From positions 775,854 to 839,853 of the forward strand of contig KE159629.1 in assembly GCA_000403335.2 (NCBI GenBank): a stretch of 64,000 bases of DNA, in the 5' to 3' direction. The position numbers and the translations under genes are program-made. Positions 26,554 to 36,358 of the stretch are shown piece after piece (the stretch's first letter is position 1; each line of letters begins with the position of its first letter). Under the pieces are notes generated by a model. The model did not search any database. It saw only the letters and a program-made list of their open reading frames with translations, and was not told the origin of the DNA. The stretch is from Lachnospiraceae bacterium MD335. Its GTDB lineage: Bacteria > Bacillota > Clostridia > Lachnospirales > Lachnospiraceae.

Positions 26554-26645
26554 AATCGGGTAGGAGAACGACCTTCTCCACTACTCGCCGCGCGCCCCAT
26601 GCGCCGCTTCTGCGGCATACTTCCTCTGCACGGGCGGCGCATAAA
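26554..26645 (-). repeat. dispersed two-stem-loop repeat, copy 2
   Basis: Read on the minus strand, the element starts at the T run of the grcA terminator. It holds a small stem-loop (GCCGC-AGAA-GCGGC, 26603-26616) and then a longer one made from GCGAGTAG, GGAGAA, TTCTCC and CTACCCG. The order and position match the copy at 1187. Base changes in the first stem-loop are compensated, so the structure is kept while the sequence differs. Confidence 0.5.
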
Positions 26646-26672
26646 AAGGGTACTGCCATATAGACAGTACCC
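26643..26672 (-). terminator. terminator of the grcA gene
   Basis: GGGTACTG (26648-26655) and CAGTACCC (26665-26672) form a perfect 8-base stem followed on the minus strand by five T. It lies 15 bases behind the stop codon. Confidence 0.85.
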
Positions 26673-26686
26673 TCTTCAAGCCTTAA

Positions 26687-26929
26687 TTATACACCTTCAT
26701 GGAATGTTCTTGAGATAACATCCGCCTGCTGTTCCGGTGTCAGCTTAATAAAGTTTACGGCATAACCTGAAACACGGATTGTAAGCTGCGGATAATTCTC
26801 CGGATGCTTCTGCGCGTCCAAAAGCGTATCCCTGTTCAAAACATTGACATTCAAATGATGTCCTCCCTTTGTTGCATAACCATCCAAAAGATTTACCAAA
26901 TTGTCTACCTGCTGTGTATTTGCTGCCAT
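26687..26929 (-). CDS. grcA: autonomous glycyl radical cofactor, GrcA/YfiD-like
   Basis: An 80-residue protein equal to the C-terminal end of pyruvate formate-lyase. It carries the glycyl radical motif RVSGYAVNF, with the radical glycine at Gly55, and the family strings [19 protein letters not shown] and [15 protein letters not shown]. GrcA replaces an oxygen-damaged radical domain of pyruvate formate-lyase. No pfl or activase gene is in the window. The ATG at 26929 has AAGGAGG 8 bases upstream; a TTG two codons earlier was not chosen. A Crp/Fnr regulator lies upstream on the same strand. Confidence 0.92.
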   Translation of the reverse strand: MAANTQQVDNLVNLLDGYATKGGHHLNVNVLNRDTLLDAQKHPENYPQLTIRVSGYAVNFIKLTPEQQADVISRTFHEGV

Positions 26930-27131
26930 AATCAATTCCTCCTTGTTTGATACATACTTATATTTTTATTTGTTTGTTTTTATCCTGCCTGTTTGTTTTC
27001 AGCTTGTGACTATAGTATATTCAAATCTCAGAAGAATTTCCGTAACATCTGTTACATTTTTTATATTTTTTTGTTTAAAACAAAATACAATTTTAAAATC
27101 ACTGCAACTATTCAGTACCTTCATAATTACA

Positions 27132-27220
27132 GGCATCATCCCATGCAAAAACACCTCATGGTTGGGATGATGCCTTACTTTCTCTATGCTTTCTCACGGA
27201 TTTTGCAGCAAGTGCAAAAT
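27132..27220. promoter_or_regulatory. two perfect stem-loops between the Crp/Fnr gene and grcA
   Basis: The 306 bases between the genes hold a 12-base perfect stem (GGCATCATCCCA 27132-27143 with TGGGATGATGCC 27163-27174) with a 19-base loop. A second, 10-base perfect stem (GGATTTTGCA 27196-27205 with TGCAAAATCC 27211-27220) lies 21 bases away. Neither is followed by a T run on the gene strand. They may end or stabilise the groESL-crp transcript or control grcA. The remaining 200 bases next to grcA are AT-rich promoter space. Confidence 0.5.
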
Positions 27221-27241
27221 CCTGACCCAGATAGTTAAAAA

Positions 27242-27934
27242 TCAATACAATGCTTCAAGTGCGCGGCTGTCCGAAAGCTTTATCACATTTTTTTCCACGG
27301 TGATTAACCCTTCCTGCTGCATTTTCATTAACTCCCTCGAAAGCGACGGACGCGTTGTCCCCAAATAATCGGCAAGTTCTTCCCTGTTCATGGCAAGATG
27401 CACAATGCCGTTTTGCTCCGCCTGATCCAAAAGCCACAGCGCAATCCTCTCTTTTAACGTTGTTCCCGACAGCAGATGCAGTTTTCTCGTCATGGAAAAA
27501 TTCTTTTCAGACTGAATCTCCAGCATATTTCTTGTAATCAGCCTGTGATGTTCGCAGGCGTTGCTGCAAAAGCAGTAGAAAAAATCCCACGGTATCTCAA
27601 GAAGTCTGACACTGCCCTGCGCAATCGCGTCATACCAATAATTTTCGGCATCTGCAAACAAAAACATTTCGCCAAACACATCGCCTGCCTCCACAAGAAA
27701 CAGCACATCCCGCTTTCCCGACGCAAAATCCTTTGAAAGCATCACGACCCCTTCCAAAAGCAAAAACAGATTTTTCGGGGTTTCGCCCTGTCGGAAAATA
27801 TAGCTTTCATCCTGAAATGTCCGCTCAACCGTTTTTGAACACGCAAACATTTTATCAAGCTCCGCATCACTGATATTGCGGAATAAATGAATATCCCGTA
27901 TGCGTTCCCTGCACCGCTTTACACTCTCCGTCAT
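27242..27934 (-). CDS. Crp/Fnr family transcription regulator
   Basis: A 230-residue regulator. The N-terminal cyclic-nucleotide-type beta barrel is visible (ESYIFRQGETPKNLFLLLEG, then LVEAGDVFGEMFLF). The C-terminal winged helix has the recognition region MNREELADYLGTTRPSLSRELMKMQQEG. There are several cysteines (FYCFCSNACEHH in the dimer helix), but not the N-terminal four-cysteine cluster of E. coli Fnr. The start codon is only 4 bases behind the groEL stop on the same strand, with no own promoter visible, so it should be co-expressed with the chaperonins. The role may be redox, haem or CO sensing, and grcA next door is a plausible target. Confidence 0.88.
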   Translation of the reverse strand: MTESVKRCRERIRDIHLFRNISDAELDKMFACSKTVERTFQDESYIFRQGETPKNLFLLLEGVVMLSKDFASGKRDVLFLVEAGDVFGEMFLFADAENYWYDAIAQGSVRLLEIPWDFFYCFCSNACEHHRLITRNMLEIQSEKNFSMTRKLHLLSGTTLKERIALWLLDQAEQNGIVHLAMNREELADYLGTTRPSLSRELMKMQQEGLITVEKNVIKLSDSRALEALY

Positions 27935-27938
27935 AAAA

Positions 27939-29597
<1,659 letters not shown>

Positions 29598-29618
29598 TCA
29601 TCTTTACTTATTTCATGC

Positions 29619-29679
29619 AGAGAACGCGCCATTTGCGTTCTCTTAATCATTCAGAAAATCTAAGATTTTCTGAATGATT
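29619..29679. repeat. two-hairpin cassette, copy 3 (between groES and groEL)
   Basis: Hairpin A (AGAGAACGC 29619-29627 with GCGTTCTCT 29635-29643) is followed after one base by hairpin B, a perfect 16-base stem (AATCATTCAGAAAATC 29645-29660 with its complement 29664-29679, loop TAA). The A-one base-B layout equals that at 14027 and 17215, though the stems differ in sequence. On the transcript both hairpins lie between the groES stop and the groEL ribosome site. Confidence 0.6.
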
Positions 29680-29682
29680 TGA

Positions 29683-29967
29683 TTACTGGATCACTGCCAG
29701 TATATCGTTCTGCTTTACAATAATGTACTCCTCATCGTCAATCTTAACCTCCGTTCCGGAATATTTTGAGTAAATTACGTTGTCGCCAGCCTTTACTTCC
29801 ATTTTTACCTCCTTGCCGTCTACAACGCCGCCTGGCCCTACTGCGATCACTTCTGCCTGCTGCGGCTTCTCCTTGCTCTGTCCCGGTAAAACAATGCCGG
29901 ACTTTGTGGTCTCCTCAGCGATTAACTGTTTTAATACAACTCTGTCTCCTAATGGTACTAACTTCAT
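29683..29967 (-). CDS. groES: 10 kDa co-chaperonin GroES
   Basis: A 94-residue co-chaperonin that caps GroEL. It begins MKLVPLGDRVVLKQL, has the mobile loop around EETTKSGIVLPGQSKEKP, and ends with the YIIVKQNDILAVIQ strand. AAGGAGG lies 9 bases before the ATG. It is the first gene of a groES-groEL-crp operon controlled by a promoter and CIRCE element. Confidence 0.99.
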   Translation of the reverse strand: MKLVPLGDRVVLKQLIAEETTKSGIVLPGQSKEKPQQAEVIAVGPGGVVDGKEVKMEVKAGDNVIYSKYSGTEVKIDDEEYIIVKQNDILAVIQ

Positions 29968-30021
29968 GTTAAAATGCCTCCTTAAAAATAATTTATGATC
30001 ATTTTTTCCTGTTCTTCGTGA

Positions 30022-30048
30022 TTAGCACTCCTTGTTGTTGAGTGCTAA
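30022..30048 (-). promoter_or_regulatory. CIRCE operator (HrcA site)
   Basis: The sequence TTAGCACTC, nine bases, GAGTGCTAA matches the CIRCE consensus exactly. It lies right behind the promoter at the expected transcription start of groESL. HrcA would bind it as a repressor; hrcA is not in the window. Confidence 0.97.
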
Positions 30049-30056
30049 CAGAACAT

Positions 30057-30085
30057 ATCATAATTTTTTACAAAACGATGTGCAA
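30057..30085 (-). promoter_or_regulatory. groESL promoter
   Basis: On the minus strand TTGCAC (30085-30080) and TATGAT (30062-30057) are spaced by 17 bases and followed within 9 bases by CIRCE. The geometry is that of a classic HrcA-repressed sigma-A promoter. Confidence 0.85.
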
Positions 30086-30190
30086 GCGCATTCAGATGCC
30101 ATTTTCTTCCATTATATCACATTTTCTTTTTTTTACTCACATTTTCTCACGTTTTTGGAATTTAGTTTACTTAATAATTATTTTATATTT

Positions 30191-31138
30191 TTATTTTTTG
30201 TTTATACCTTTCTCGATTTTTTCCCGGTAGCCGGGCGCATTTTTGATTGCAAACTTGTTCTCAAACATCGCGTACTCCGCATCGGAAAGCGCATCCCGAT
30301 AACTCTGCTCCACATTGATATGTATCACGCAGCCTACGGCAATACTCGGCACAAGCTTCTCATCTTCAAAACACTCACATGCCTCCTGTATGCTGTCACA
30401 GTAGCGTCTCGCCTCGTCCTCCTCGACCAACGGCAAAAGCACATGAAACACATCTCCCTCAATCCTGCCGATTACCGCGTCATCAAAACCTGCTTCTTCG
30501 GCTTTTCCTTTAAGGATATTCGCCACCGTCAGCACAAGACGGTCACTCTCCTCCTCGCCGTATTGACTGTCGAAAAATTTCCAGTCATTAATGTTTACAC
30601 AAATAACCGCCGTCGGAACAATCTCCCGCTCCGCAAGCTGACGCATCCGGCTGATAAAGTAATTTCTGTTAAGCAGCCCTGTCAGCGGATCGTTCTGCTC
30701 GGAATACTTTGCCTGATACGCGTCCTTTTCCACCTGCTGCTCCAGTTCGTCGATATATACCGCCTGCTCGCTTGCCATGTAAGACTTTCCGCTAAAGCCC
30801 TCCAATGTTTTAATATATGCATCTAACAGCGCGTTTACCGCTTCCTTCTGATTTTGTGCCACATTTTCATCTTTTGCGTAAATATGGCAGACTGTCCGCT
30901 CCATAACCCTGATTTTATTGCCGGGTTTGTTTTTTACATCGGGCACAAAGCCGTCAAAGTTTCCATGCGTCATAATAACCGCCCCATGCCGGTCCGTCAT
31001 CAACGTATCCAATCCAAACATTGTATGCAGACGTTCCAAAAATGTGCCTGCAGCTTCCAAATCAAACAAATCCTTTGGAAAATAATTTTTGCTGTTCTGA
31101 CTTACTCTCTCTGCAAATGCCGTTTTCTTCCCGTTCAT
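30191..31138 (-). CDS. GGDEF-domain protein with degenerate signature and PocR-like sensor
   Basis: A 315-residue soluble protein. Residues about 25-115 form a sensory domain resembling PocR (FLERLHTMFGLDTLMTDRHG, MERTVCHIYAKDE). A short coiled coil (YIDELEQQVEKDAYQAKY) leads to a GGDEF domain that starts correctly with NDPLTGLLNRNYF. The catalytic signature is EGDVF (residues 227-231 from this start), not GGDEF, so cyclase activity is doubtful; GTP binding or a purely regulatory role is possible. The ATG at 31144 is part of GGAGGATG, so the next one at 31138 is preferred. It is transcribed alone, behind an AT-rich region next to groES. Confidence 0.85.
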   Translation of the reverse strand: MNGKKTAFAERVSQNSKNYFPKDLFDLEAAGTFLERLHTMFGLDTLMTDRHGAVIMTHGNFDGFVPDVKNKPGNKIRVMERTVCHIYAKDENVAQNQKEAVNALLDAYIKTLEGFSGKSYMASEQAVYIDELEQQVEKDAYQAKYSEQNDPLTGLLNRNYFISRMRQLAEREIVPTAVICVNINDWKFFDSQYGEEESDRLVLTVANILKGKAEEAGFDDAVIGRIEGDVFHVLLPLVEEDEARRYCDSIQEACECFEDEKLVPSIAVGCVIHINVEQSYRDALSDAEYAMFENKFAIKNAPGYREKIEKGINKK

Positions 31139-31229
31139 TGTCATCCTCCATTCTCACTTCGCTTACGTTATGTCCAGTATACTGTTTTATCCCCAAATTG
31201 TCCATATGCATATATGCATTCATCATTCC

Positions 31230-32936
31230 TTATTCTTCGCGCAAAACATTTGTGAAAAACTTGTCAATCACCTCTGCAATTCCGTCATGGTCATTGTCAT
31301 GCTCCGTAATATAGTCCGCGCATTCCTTTAACCGCGGCGTTGCATTTGCCATTGCGACACCGATGCCCGCCGCCTCAATCATGGAAATGTCATTCTCCTC
31401 GTCCCCTGCCGCAACCGCGTTCTTTTCAAGGATATTTAACGCTCTGCACAAATTGACCAGTGCATTTCCTTTGCCCGCATTTTTATTGAAGAATTCAAGG
31501 TAATAATTATTGGAAAACGCACACGTAAGCTCTGCCCCAAGCGAAGACGCCTCAATCTCCGCGCGAAACCGCTCAAGCTGTTCCCTGCCGTTTAAATCAA
31601 TCGTAAGAACCTTAAACGGCTCTTTGGAAAGCTCGGTTTCCAAATGGCTTCCGACCACGTACGGCATATGAATAAACTGCGTATAATAACGGATCGCTTC
31701 ATCATCAGCAATGCTGACAACATGCGTGTCCGCATACGTCTGAATATGAATGCCCCGCTCACGTGCCTTATCAAAAAGCTGCTGTGCCGCATCAATCGAA
31801 ACGGAATACTGCGCAATAAATTTATCCGCAAGACAGTCATAGAGCACTGCGCCGTTGTATGCCGTAGCGTAAATTCCGCCCGCCGTATCACTGTCCGCCT
31901 TGTGCATCTGCAAAACCGCATCCTTGATGTCAAGCGTCTCCAGCACCTCCAAAATGCTCTTCACAGGTCTTCCGCTTGCAAGCACGAGACTGCCGCCGTT
32001 TTGAATCAGCTCAAGCAGTTTTGCGCGCATTGTTTCCGAAACAGTTTTCTGTGTGGTTAAAAGCGTATTATCCAAATCCGTAAACAGGATTTTAGCTGAC
32101 CGCGCCCGTTTCATTTTTTCCAAAAGCTTCTTTGGTACACGCAGCCTCCCGTACCCTGTGCCAAGTTCCAAACCCGACTTGTTCTCACCGTGAAAATCAG
32201 AGCCGCCGCTCTCCAGCAGTCCGTACTTTTTGGCAAGCGCCCTGACCTTTCTCTCCTCCGCAGCGCAATACGTACTGTAGTACGTCTCTATCCCCATAAG
32301 TCCTGCCGCCTTCAGCCGTTTCACAAGCAGCTCCAGCTGCTCGCTTCCAAGCCCGTAAAGCATTGGATGCGCCAAAACAGGAATACCGCCCGCTTTCCTT
32401 GTCACGTCGATAACCTCCTCGGGCGTAATTTTCTCACGATGCACAAAATACGGCGTATGGTCGCCCAAATACCGCTCAAATGCCTCATCTCTGCTTTTCA
32501 CATACCCCTTCTCCAAAAGAAACGACGCATAATGCGCTCTTGTGATAACGGCGTTTGGATACGCGCGAAGAAGCTCCTCGTACGTTATGTCAATGCCCGC
32601 ACTCTGAAGATTTGCACAAAGCTTATGGTTTCTGTCCGTACGCGACTGCAAAAAACGCGCAAGGTACGCAAGAAACGCGGGCGACTTATGATCGATAAAA
32701 AGCCCCACAATATGAACGTCCCGCCCGTTGTACTCCGTCGAATACTCAATACCCGCAATGATTTCAACCGGCTTGCCCTTTGCATATTCCATAATTTCGT
32801 CAATACCGTCTACCGTATCATGGTCCGTAAGCGCAATCGCCTTTAATCCCTTCCTGACAGCATAGTCCACAAGCGCGCTTGGCGTCATGCTGCCGTCTGA
32901 CCGGATTGAATGTACATGTAAATCAATTGCTCCCAT
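31230..32936 (-). CDS. PHP-domain phosphoesterase fused to HAD (Cof-type) phosphatase
   Basis: A 568-residue bifunctional-looking hydrolase. Residues 1-280 are a PHP phosphoesterase of the TrpH/RNase AM type, with metal ligands in IDLHVHSIRSDG, LTDHDTVDG, RAHYASFL, LAHPML and GGSDFHGEN. Residues 290-568 are a Cof-type HAD phosphatase, with the nucleophile in FTDLDNTLL, motif 2 in LASGRP, and motif 4 in AVAAGDEENDISMIEAAG. Both active sites look complete. Such fusions could process 3-prime,5-prime-bisphosphates or sugar phosphates. AAAGGAG stands 12 bases before the chosen ATG at 32936; the frame opens at 33008. It lies 87 bases behind the ABC-F gene. Confidence 0.88.
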   Translation of the reverse strand: MGAIDLHVHSIRSDGSMTPSALVDYAVRKGLKAIALTDHDTVDGIDEIMEYAKGKPVEIIAGIEYSTEYNGRDVHIVGLFIDHKSPAFLAYLARFLQSRTDRNHKLCANLQSAGIDITYEELLRAYPNAVITRAHYASFLLEKGYVKSRDEAFERYLGDHTPYFVHREKITPEEVIDVTRKAGGIPVLAHPMLYGLGSEQLELLVKRLKAAGLMGIETYYSTYCAAEERKVRALAKKYGLLESGGSDFHGENKSGLELGTGYGRLRVPKKLLEKMKRARSAKILFTDLDNTLLTTQKTVSETMRAKLLELIQNGGSLVLASGRPVKSILEVLETLDIKDAVLQMHKADSDTAGGIYATAYNGAVLYDCLADKFIAQYSVSIDAAQQLFDKARERGIHIQTYADTHVVSIADDEAIRYYTQFIHMPYVVGSHLETELSKEPFKVLTIDLNGREQLERFRAEIEASSLGAELTCAFSNNYYLEFFNKNAGKGNALVNLCRALNILEKNAVAAGDEENDISMIEAAGIGVAMANATPRLKECADYITEHDNDHDGIAEVIDKFFTNVLREE

Positions 32937-33022
32937 CGTTATCACCAGCTCCTTTCCTATCCTGATACCGTCCTGATATAAGGAAAAGGCAGATGTAATT
33001 CCCTGCATCTGCCTTCGCTCTT

Positions 33023-34672
33023 TTATTCTTCCCCGCCGCTCTCGTCCTCTGCCTCGGCAGTGTACACAGCTGTTCTCTTTCTTGCCATCTCATCGCTTGC
33101 AAGGTATTCATCATACGTTGTAATCTTGTCAATCAAAGTACCGTCAGGCAAAATCTCCATAATCCGGTTTGCCGTCGTCTCTACAAACTGATGATCGTGG
33201 CAGGCAAAAATTGCCGCACCCGGAAATTTAATCAATCCGTTATTCAGCGCCGTAATCGATTCCATGTCAAGGTGGTTTGTCGGCTCATCCAAAATCAGAC
33301 AATTTGCGCCGCTAATCATCATCTTACTCAAAAGACAGCGTACCTTCTCGCCTCCGGAAAGCACCTTCACCTTTTTTACGCCGTCCTCGCCCGCAAAAAG
33401 CATACGTCCCAAAAAGCCGCGCACATACGTAATGTCATCGACCTTGGAGTATCCCATAAGCCAGTCCGCAATCGTATAGTCATTGTCAAACTCGTTTGTC
33501 GGATCCTTCGGAAAATACGCCTGCGAAGTCGTAACGCCCCACTTATAAGAACCTTCGTCCGGCTCCATTTCTCCCATTAAAATCTGAAACAGCGTTGTCT
33601 TTGCAAGCTCGTTTCCGCCCACAAACGCCACCTTGTCCTCGCGTCCTAATATAAACGAAATCTTGTCAAGCACCTTTTCGCCGTTGATTGTCTTGGAAAG
33701 ATTTTCGACCGTCAATACCTCATTGCCGATTTCACGGTCCGGTCTGAAATCAATATACGGATACTTCCGGCTTGACGGCTTAATGTCGTCCAACTCAATT
33801 TTCTCCAAAGCACGCTTTCTTGAAGTCGCCTGCTTTGACTTTGACGCATTTGCCGAGAAGCGGGAAATGAATTCCTGCAGCTCTTTAATTTTCTCTTCCT
33901 TTTTCTTGTTTGCCTCTTTCATCTGCTTGACAAGCAGCTGGCTTGACTCATACCAAAAATCATAATTGCCCGCGTAAAGCTGGATTTTGCCGTAATCAAT
34001 GTCCGCAATCTGTGTACAGACCTTGTTCAAAAAATAACGGTCATGCGATACCACGATAACCGTGTTCTCGAAATTAATCAAAAATTCCTCCAGCCACGCA
34101 ATCGCGTCCAAATCAAGATGGTTTGTCGGCTCGTCAAGCAGCAAGATGTCCGGATTGCCAAAGAGCGCCTTTGCAAGCAGCGCCTTTACCTTCTCGCTGC
34201 CGTTTAAATCCTTCATCACTGCATAGTGCAGGTCCGTGTCAATACCAAGTCCGTTTAAAAGCTGCGCGGCGTTCGACTCCGCCTCCCAGCCGTCCATCTC
34301 GGCAAATTCACCCTCCAGCTCACTTGCACGAATACCGTCCTCGTCGGTAAAATCCTCCTTTGCATAAATGGCGTCTTTTTCCTTCATAATCTCATAAAGA
34401 CGTGCGTTGCCCATAATTACCACATCCATTACGGAATACTCGTCATATTTAAAATGGTCCTGTTCCAAAACGGAGAGCCTTTGTCCGGGCGTAACAACAA
34501 TATCGCCCTTTGTCGTCTCCAATTTCCCTGACAAAATCTTTAAAAAGGTTGACTTTCCCGCTCCGTTTGCTCCGATTAAACCGTAGCAGTTGCCCTCCGT
34601 AAATTTAATGTTGACATCCTCAAATAATGCCTTTTTACCAACGCGGTACGTTACATTGTTTGCACTGATCAT
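33023..34672 (-). CDS. ABC-F family ATPase (YkpA/YbiT-like) with one degenerate site
   Basis: A 549-residue protein with two ABC domains and no membrane part. ABC-F proteins act on the ribosome as translation factors or in antibiotic protection. Domain 1 has Walker A GANGAGKST and Walker B ILLLDEPTNHLD, but its signature is LNGSEK. Domain 2 has the signature LSGGEK and Walker B CLILDEPTNHLD, but its Walker A is GGNELAKTT, lacking the usual last glycine. The linker is lysine-rich (EANKKKEEKIKELQEF). The two changes fall in the same composite ATP site. The protein resembles the YkpA/YbiT branch, which is not usually a resistance factor. Its own promoter region lies upstream. Confidence 0.9.
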   Translation of the reverse strand: MISANNVTYRVGKKALFEDVNIKFTEGNCYGLIGANGAGKSTFLKILSGKLETTKGDIVVTPGQRLSVLEQDHFKYDEYSVMDVVIMGNARLYEIMKEKDAIYAKEDFTDEDGIRASELEGEFAEMDGWEAESNAAQLLNGLGIDTDLHYAVMKDLNGSEKVKALLAKALFGNPDILLLDEPTNHLDLDAIAWLEEFLINFENTVIVVSHDRYFLNKVCTQIADIDYGKIQLYAGNYDFWYESSQLLVKQMKEANKKKEEKIKELQEFISRFSANASKSKQATSRKRALEKIELDDIKPSSRKYPYIDFRPDREIGNEVLTVENLSKTINGEKVLDKISFILGREDKVAFVGGNELAKTTLFQILMGEMEPDEGSYKWGVTTSQAYFPKDPTNEFDNDYTIADWLMGYSKVDDITYVRGFLGRMLFAGEDGVKKVKVLSGGEKVRCLLSKMMISGANCLILDEPTNHLDMESITALNNGLIKFPGAAIFACHDHQFVETTANRIMEILPDGTLIDKITTYDEYLASDEMARKRTAVYTAEAEDESGGEE

Positions 34673-34824
34673 GAATATATCCTCTTCACTTTATTTCTAT
34701 ATTAATTTTATGTGTTTGCTGCATCTTTTTCATTATACATAAAACGTAAAATATTTCAAGGGAAAATTCAGATTTTAACCACAAGTTTAATTCTTGAATT
34801 GATATAAAATTTTAAGAAAAAGAC

Positions 34825-34852
34825 TTGAAAAATTTTAAAAATTCCGTATGAT
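34825..34852 (+). promoter_or_regulatory. promoter of the chemoreceptor gene
   Basis: TTGAAA (34825-34830) and TATGAT (34847-34852) are spaced by 16 bases, about 60 bases before the start codon. The region is very AT-rich. Confidence 0.55.
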
Positions 34853-34911
34853 GTAACTATAAACATTAAAATCATATACATTAATTCTAAAGAAAGTAAG
34901 AGGGTATGTAA

Positions 34912-36261
34912 ATGGGAATCGGAAAGGGAAAAGCAGTACTTATGAAGGCAGTCTCAGAATTAAAGGAGGCTGATTACTCCAAAGAGCCTGAGTTAAACAA
35001 GATTTACCGGCGGCTGCTTGGCGGCAGAAAACAGTTTGCGGAGGTTTTTGAAAAAAATATCAAGGCAGTCATGCAGATCAGTTCTCTTGACTTGACGATG
35101 CAGCACCAAACAGATAAAATTATGGATATATCCCGCAAAGTGACAAAGGCAACCGAAACACTTTTCGGCACGTCTGCCGGCTCCTCGAACAGCCAGCACG
35201 AAGAGCTGACAAACAACATTATCAAAATCTCTGAGAAAACAGATGAAGTTTATCAAAAAATAGAATCCGGACAAACGGAACTGACCATGATTAAGGAGCT
35301 TTCTGATCAAACAATCGAAGTTTCCCGCGAAATGAAAAAAGATATGGATGAGCTTGTGAACATTATCAACCGCATCAGCACTGTTGTCGCAGGCATCGAT
35401 TCAATTTCCCTGCAGACAAACCTGCTTGCGCTCAATGCCTCCGTAGAAGCTGCAAGGGCAGGTGAGGCAGGAAGAGGCTTTGCGGTCGTTGCCGGTGAAA
35501 TCCGGGAACTTGCGGAAGAAACGCAAAAGATGACAAAAAGTATGGAATCTTTTGTGGACGATATGAAAAGCGCTTCAAAAAAGAGCGTAAAGAGCTCTAC
35601 GGATACCATCGAGTCACTGGCGTCCATGACCGACAAAATCAAAAACGTATGGGAATTAAATAACGAAAGTCAGAGCCACGTTTCCAACATCAACGAATCG
35701 ATCAGCTCCATTGCCGCTGTCAGCGAAGAAATCAGCAGTTCTATGGCAGAAATGGAGCACCAGTTAATGGAAAGCTCAAACTTTATGCGTCAGGTCGGAG
35801 AAGATCTGCATGAGGCTACCAGACCGGTTGTTGACATCGAAAAAACGCTTGATGATACAGTAAAACAAATGGGTGATATGACAAAAGATGTATTCTTCCA
35901 CTTGGAAAAACACGAATTTTCCGAATACATGAAAACTGCGATTTCGTCCCACCATGCTTGGCTTAACAATCTGAAAAAGATGATCGACAGCAAAACCATC
36001 ACGCCTTTGCAGCTTGATTCCTCAAAATGCGGATTCGGTCATTTCTACTATGCCATGACGCCTGATTTTCCCGGTGTACTTCCGGTTTGGGAGGGCTTAG
36101 GACCCAAGCATCAGAAATTCCACCGCTACGGCGCCAATGTGATTAGCGCAATCAATAACGGTGATTACATAGAAGCGGAGCGGATTTACCATGAAGCCGC
36201 AAACTATTCAAAGGAATTAATTTCCGATATGGAGAGAATTATACAGATTGCAAATGCATAA
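34912..36261 (+). CDS. soluble methyl-accepting chemotaxis-type protein with CZB zinc domain
   Basis: A 449-residue cytoplasmic chemoreceptor. No transmembrane helix is present. Heptad-rich helices surround the signalling hairpin [39 protein letters not shown] (tip near residues 165-200; only the core is cited). The C-terminal 120 residues form a chemoreceptor zinc-binding (CZB) domain: HHAWL (His347/348), C373 in [11 protein letters not shown] with His377, and His404 in [11 protein letters not shown] domains sense zinc or hypochlorous acid. No che or flagellar genes are nearby, so its partner array is elsewhere. AGTAAGAGGGTATGTAA precedes the ATG. Confidence 0.92.
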   Translation: MGIGKGKAVLMKAVSELKEADYSKEPELNKIYRRLLGGRKQFAEVFEKNIKAVMQISSLDLTMQHQTDKIMDISRKVTKATETLFGTSAGSSNSQHEELTNNIIKISEKTDEVYQKIESGQTELTMIKELSDQTIEVSREMKKDMDELVNIINRISTVVAGIDSISLQTNLLALNASVEAARAGEAGRGFAVVAGEIRELAEETQKMTKSMESFVDDMKSASKKSVKSSTDTIESLASMTDKIKNVWELNNESQSHVSNINESISSIAAVSEEISSSMAEMEHQLMESSNFMRQVGEDLHEATRPVVDIEKTLDDTVKQMGDMTKDVFFHLEKHEFSEYMKTAISSHHAWLNNLKKMIDSKTITPLQLDSSKCGFGHFYYAMTPDFPGVLPVWEGLGPKHQKFHRYGANVISAINNGDYIEAERIYHEAANYSKELISDMERIIQIANA

Positions 36262-36305
36262 AAAACGCTTATGAACACTTGACAAATCAGAAAAGTAAAT
36301 TTAAT

Positions 36306-36343
36306 AAAGCAGTGAATCGTTTTTGGCGATTCACTGCTTTTCA
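36306..36343. terminator. bidirectional terminator between the chemoreceptor and Sel1-repeat genes
   Basis: A perfect 14-base stem (AAAGCAGTGAATCG 36306-36319 with CGATTCACTGCTTT 36327-36340) has T on the plus strand and AAA giving T on the minus strand. It lies between convergent genes. Confidence 0.85.
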
Positions 36344-36358
36344 TAATGTTTGTCATCC

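Noticed and set aside
27137-27160. Seven-codon peptide frame (MRCFCMG) on the minus strand in the hairpin loop
   Set aside because: It is too short, has no good ribosome site and overlaps the stem. There is no evidence that it is translated.
33023-34672. Antibiotic resistance ABC-F factor
   Set aside because: The protein resembles the YkpA/YbiT housekeeping branch and has a short linker. Nothing in sequence or context supports resistance.
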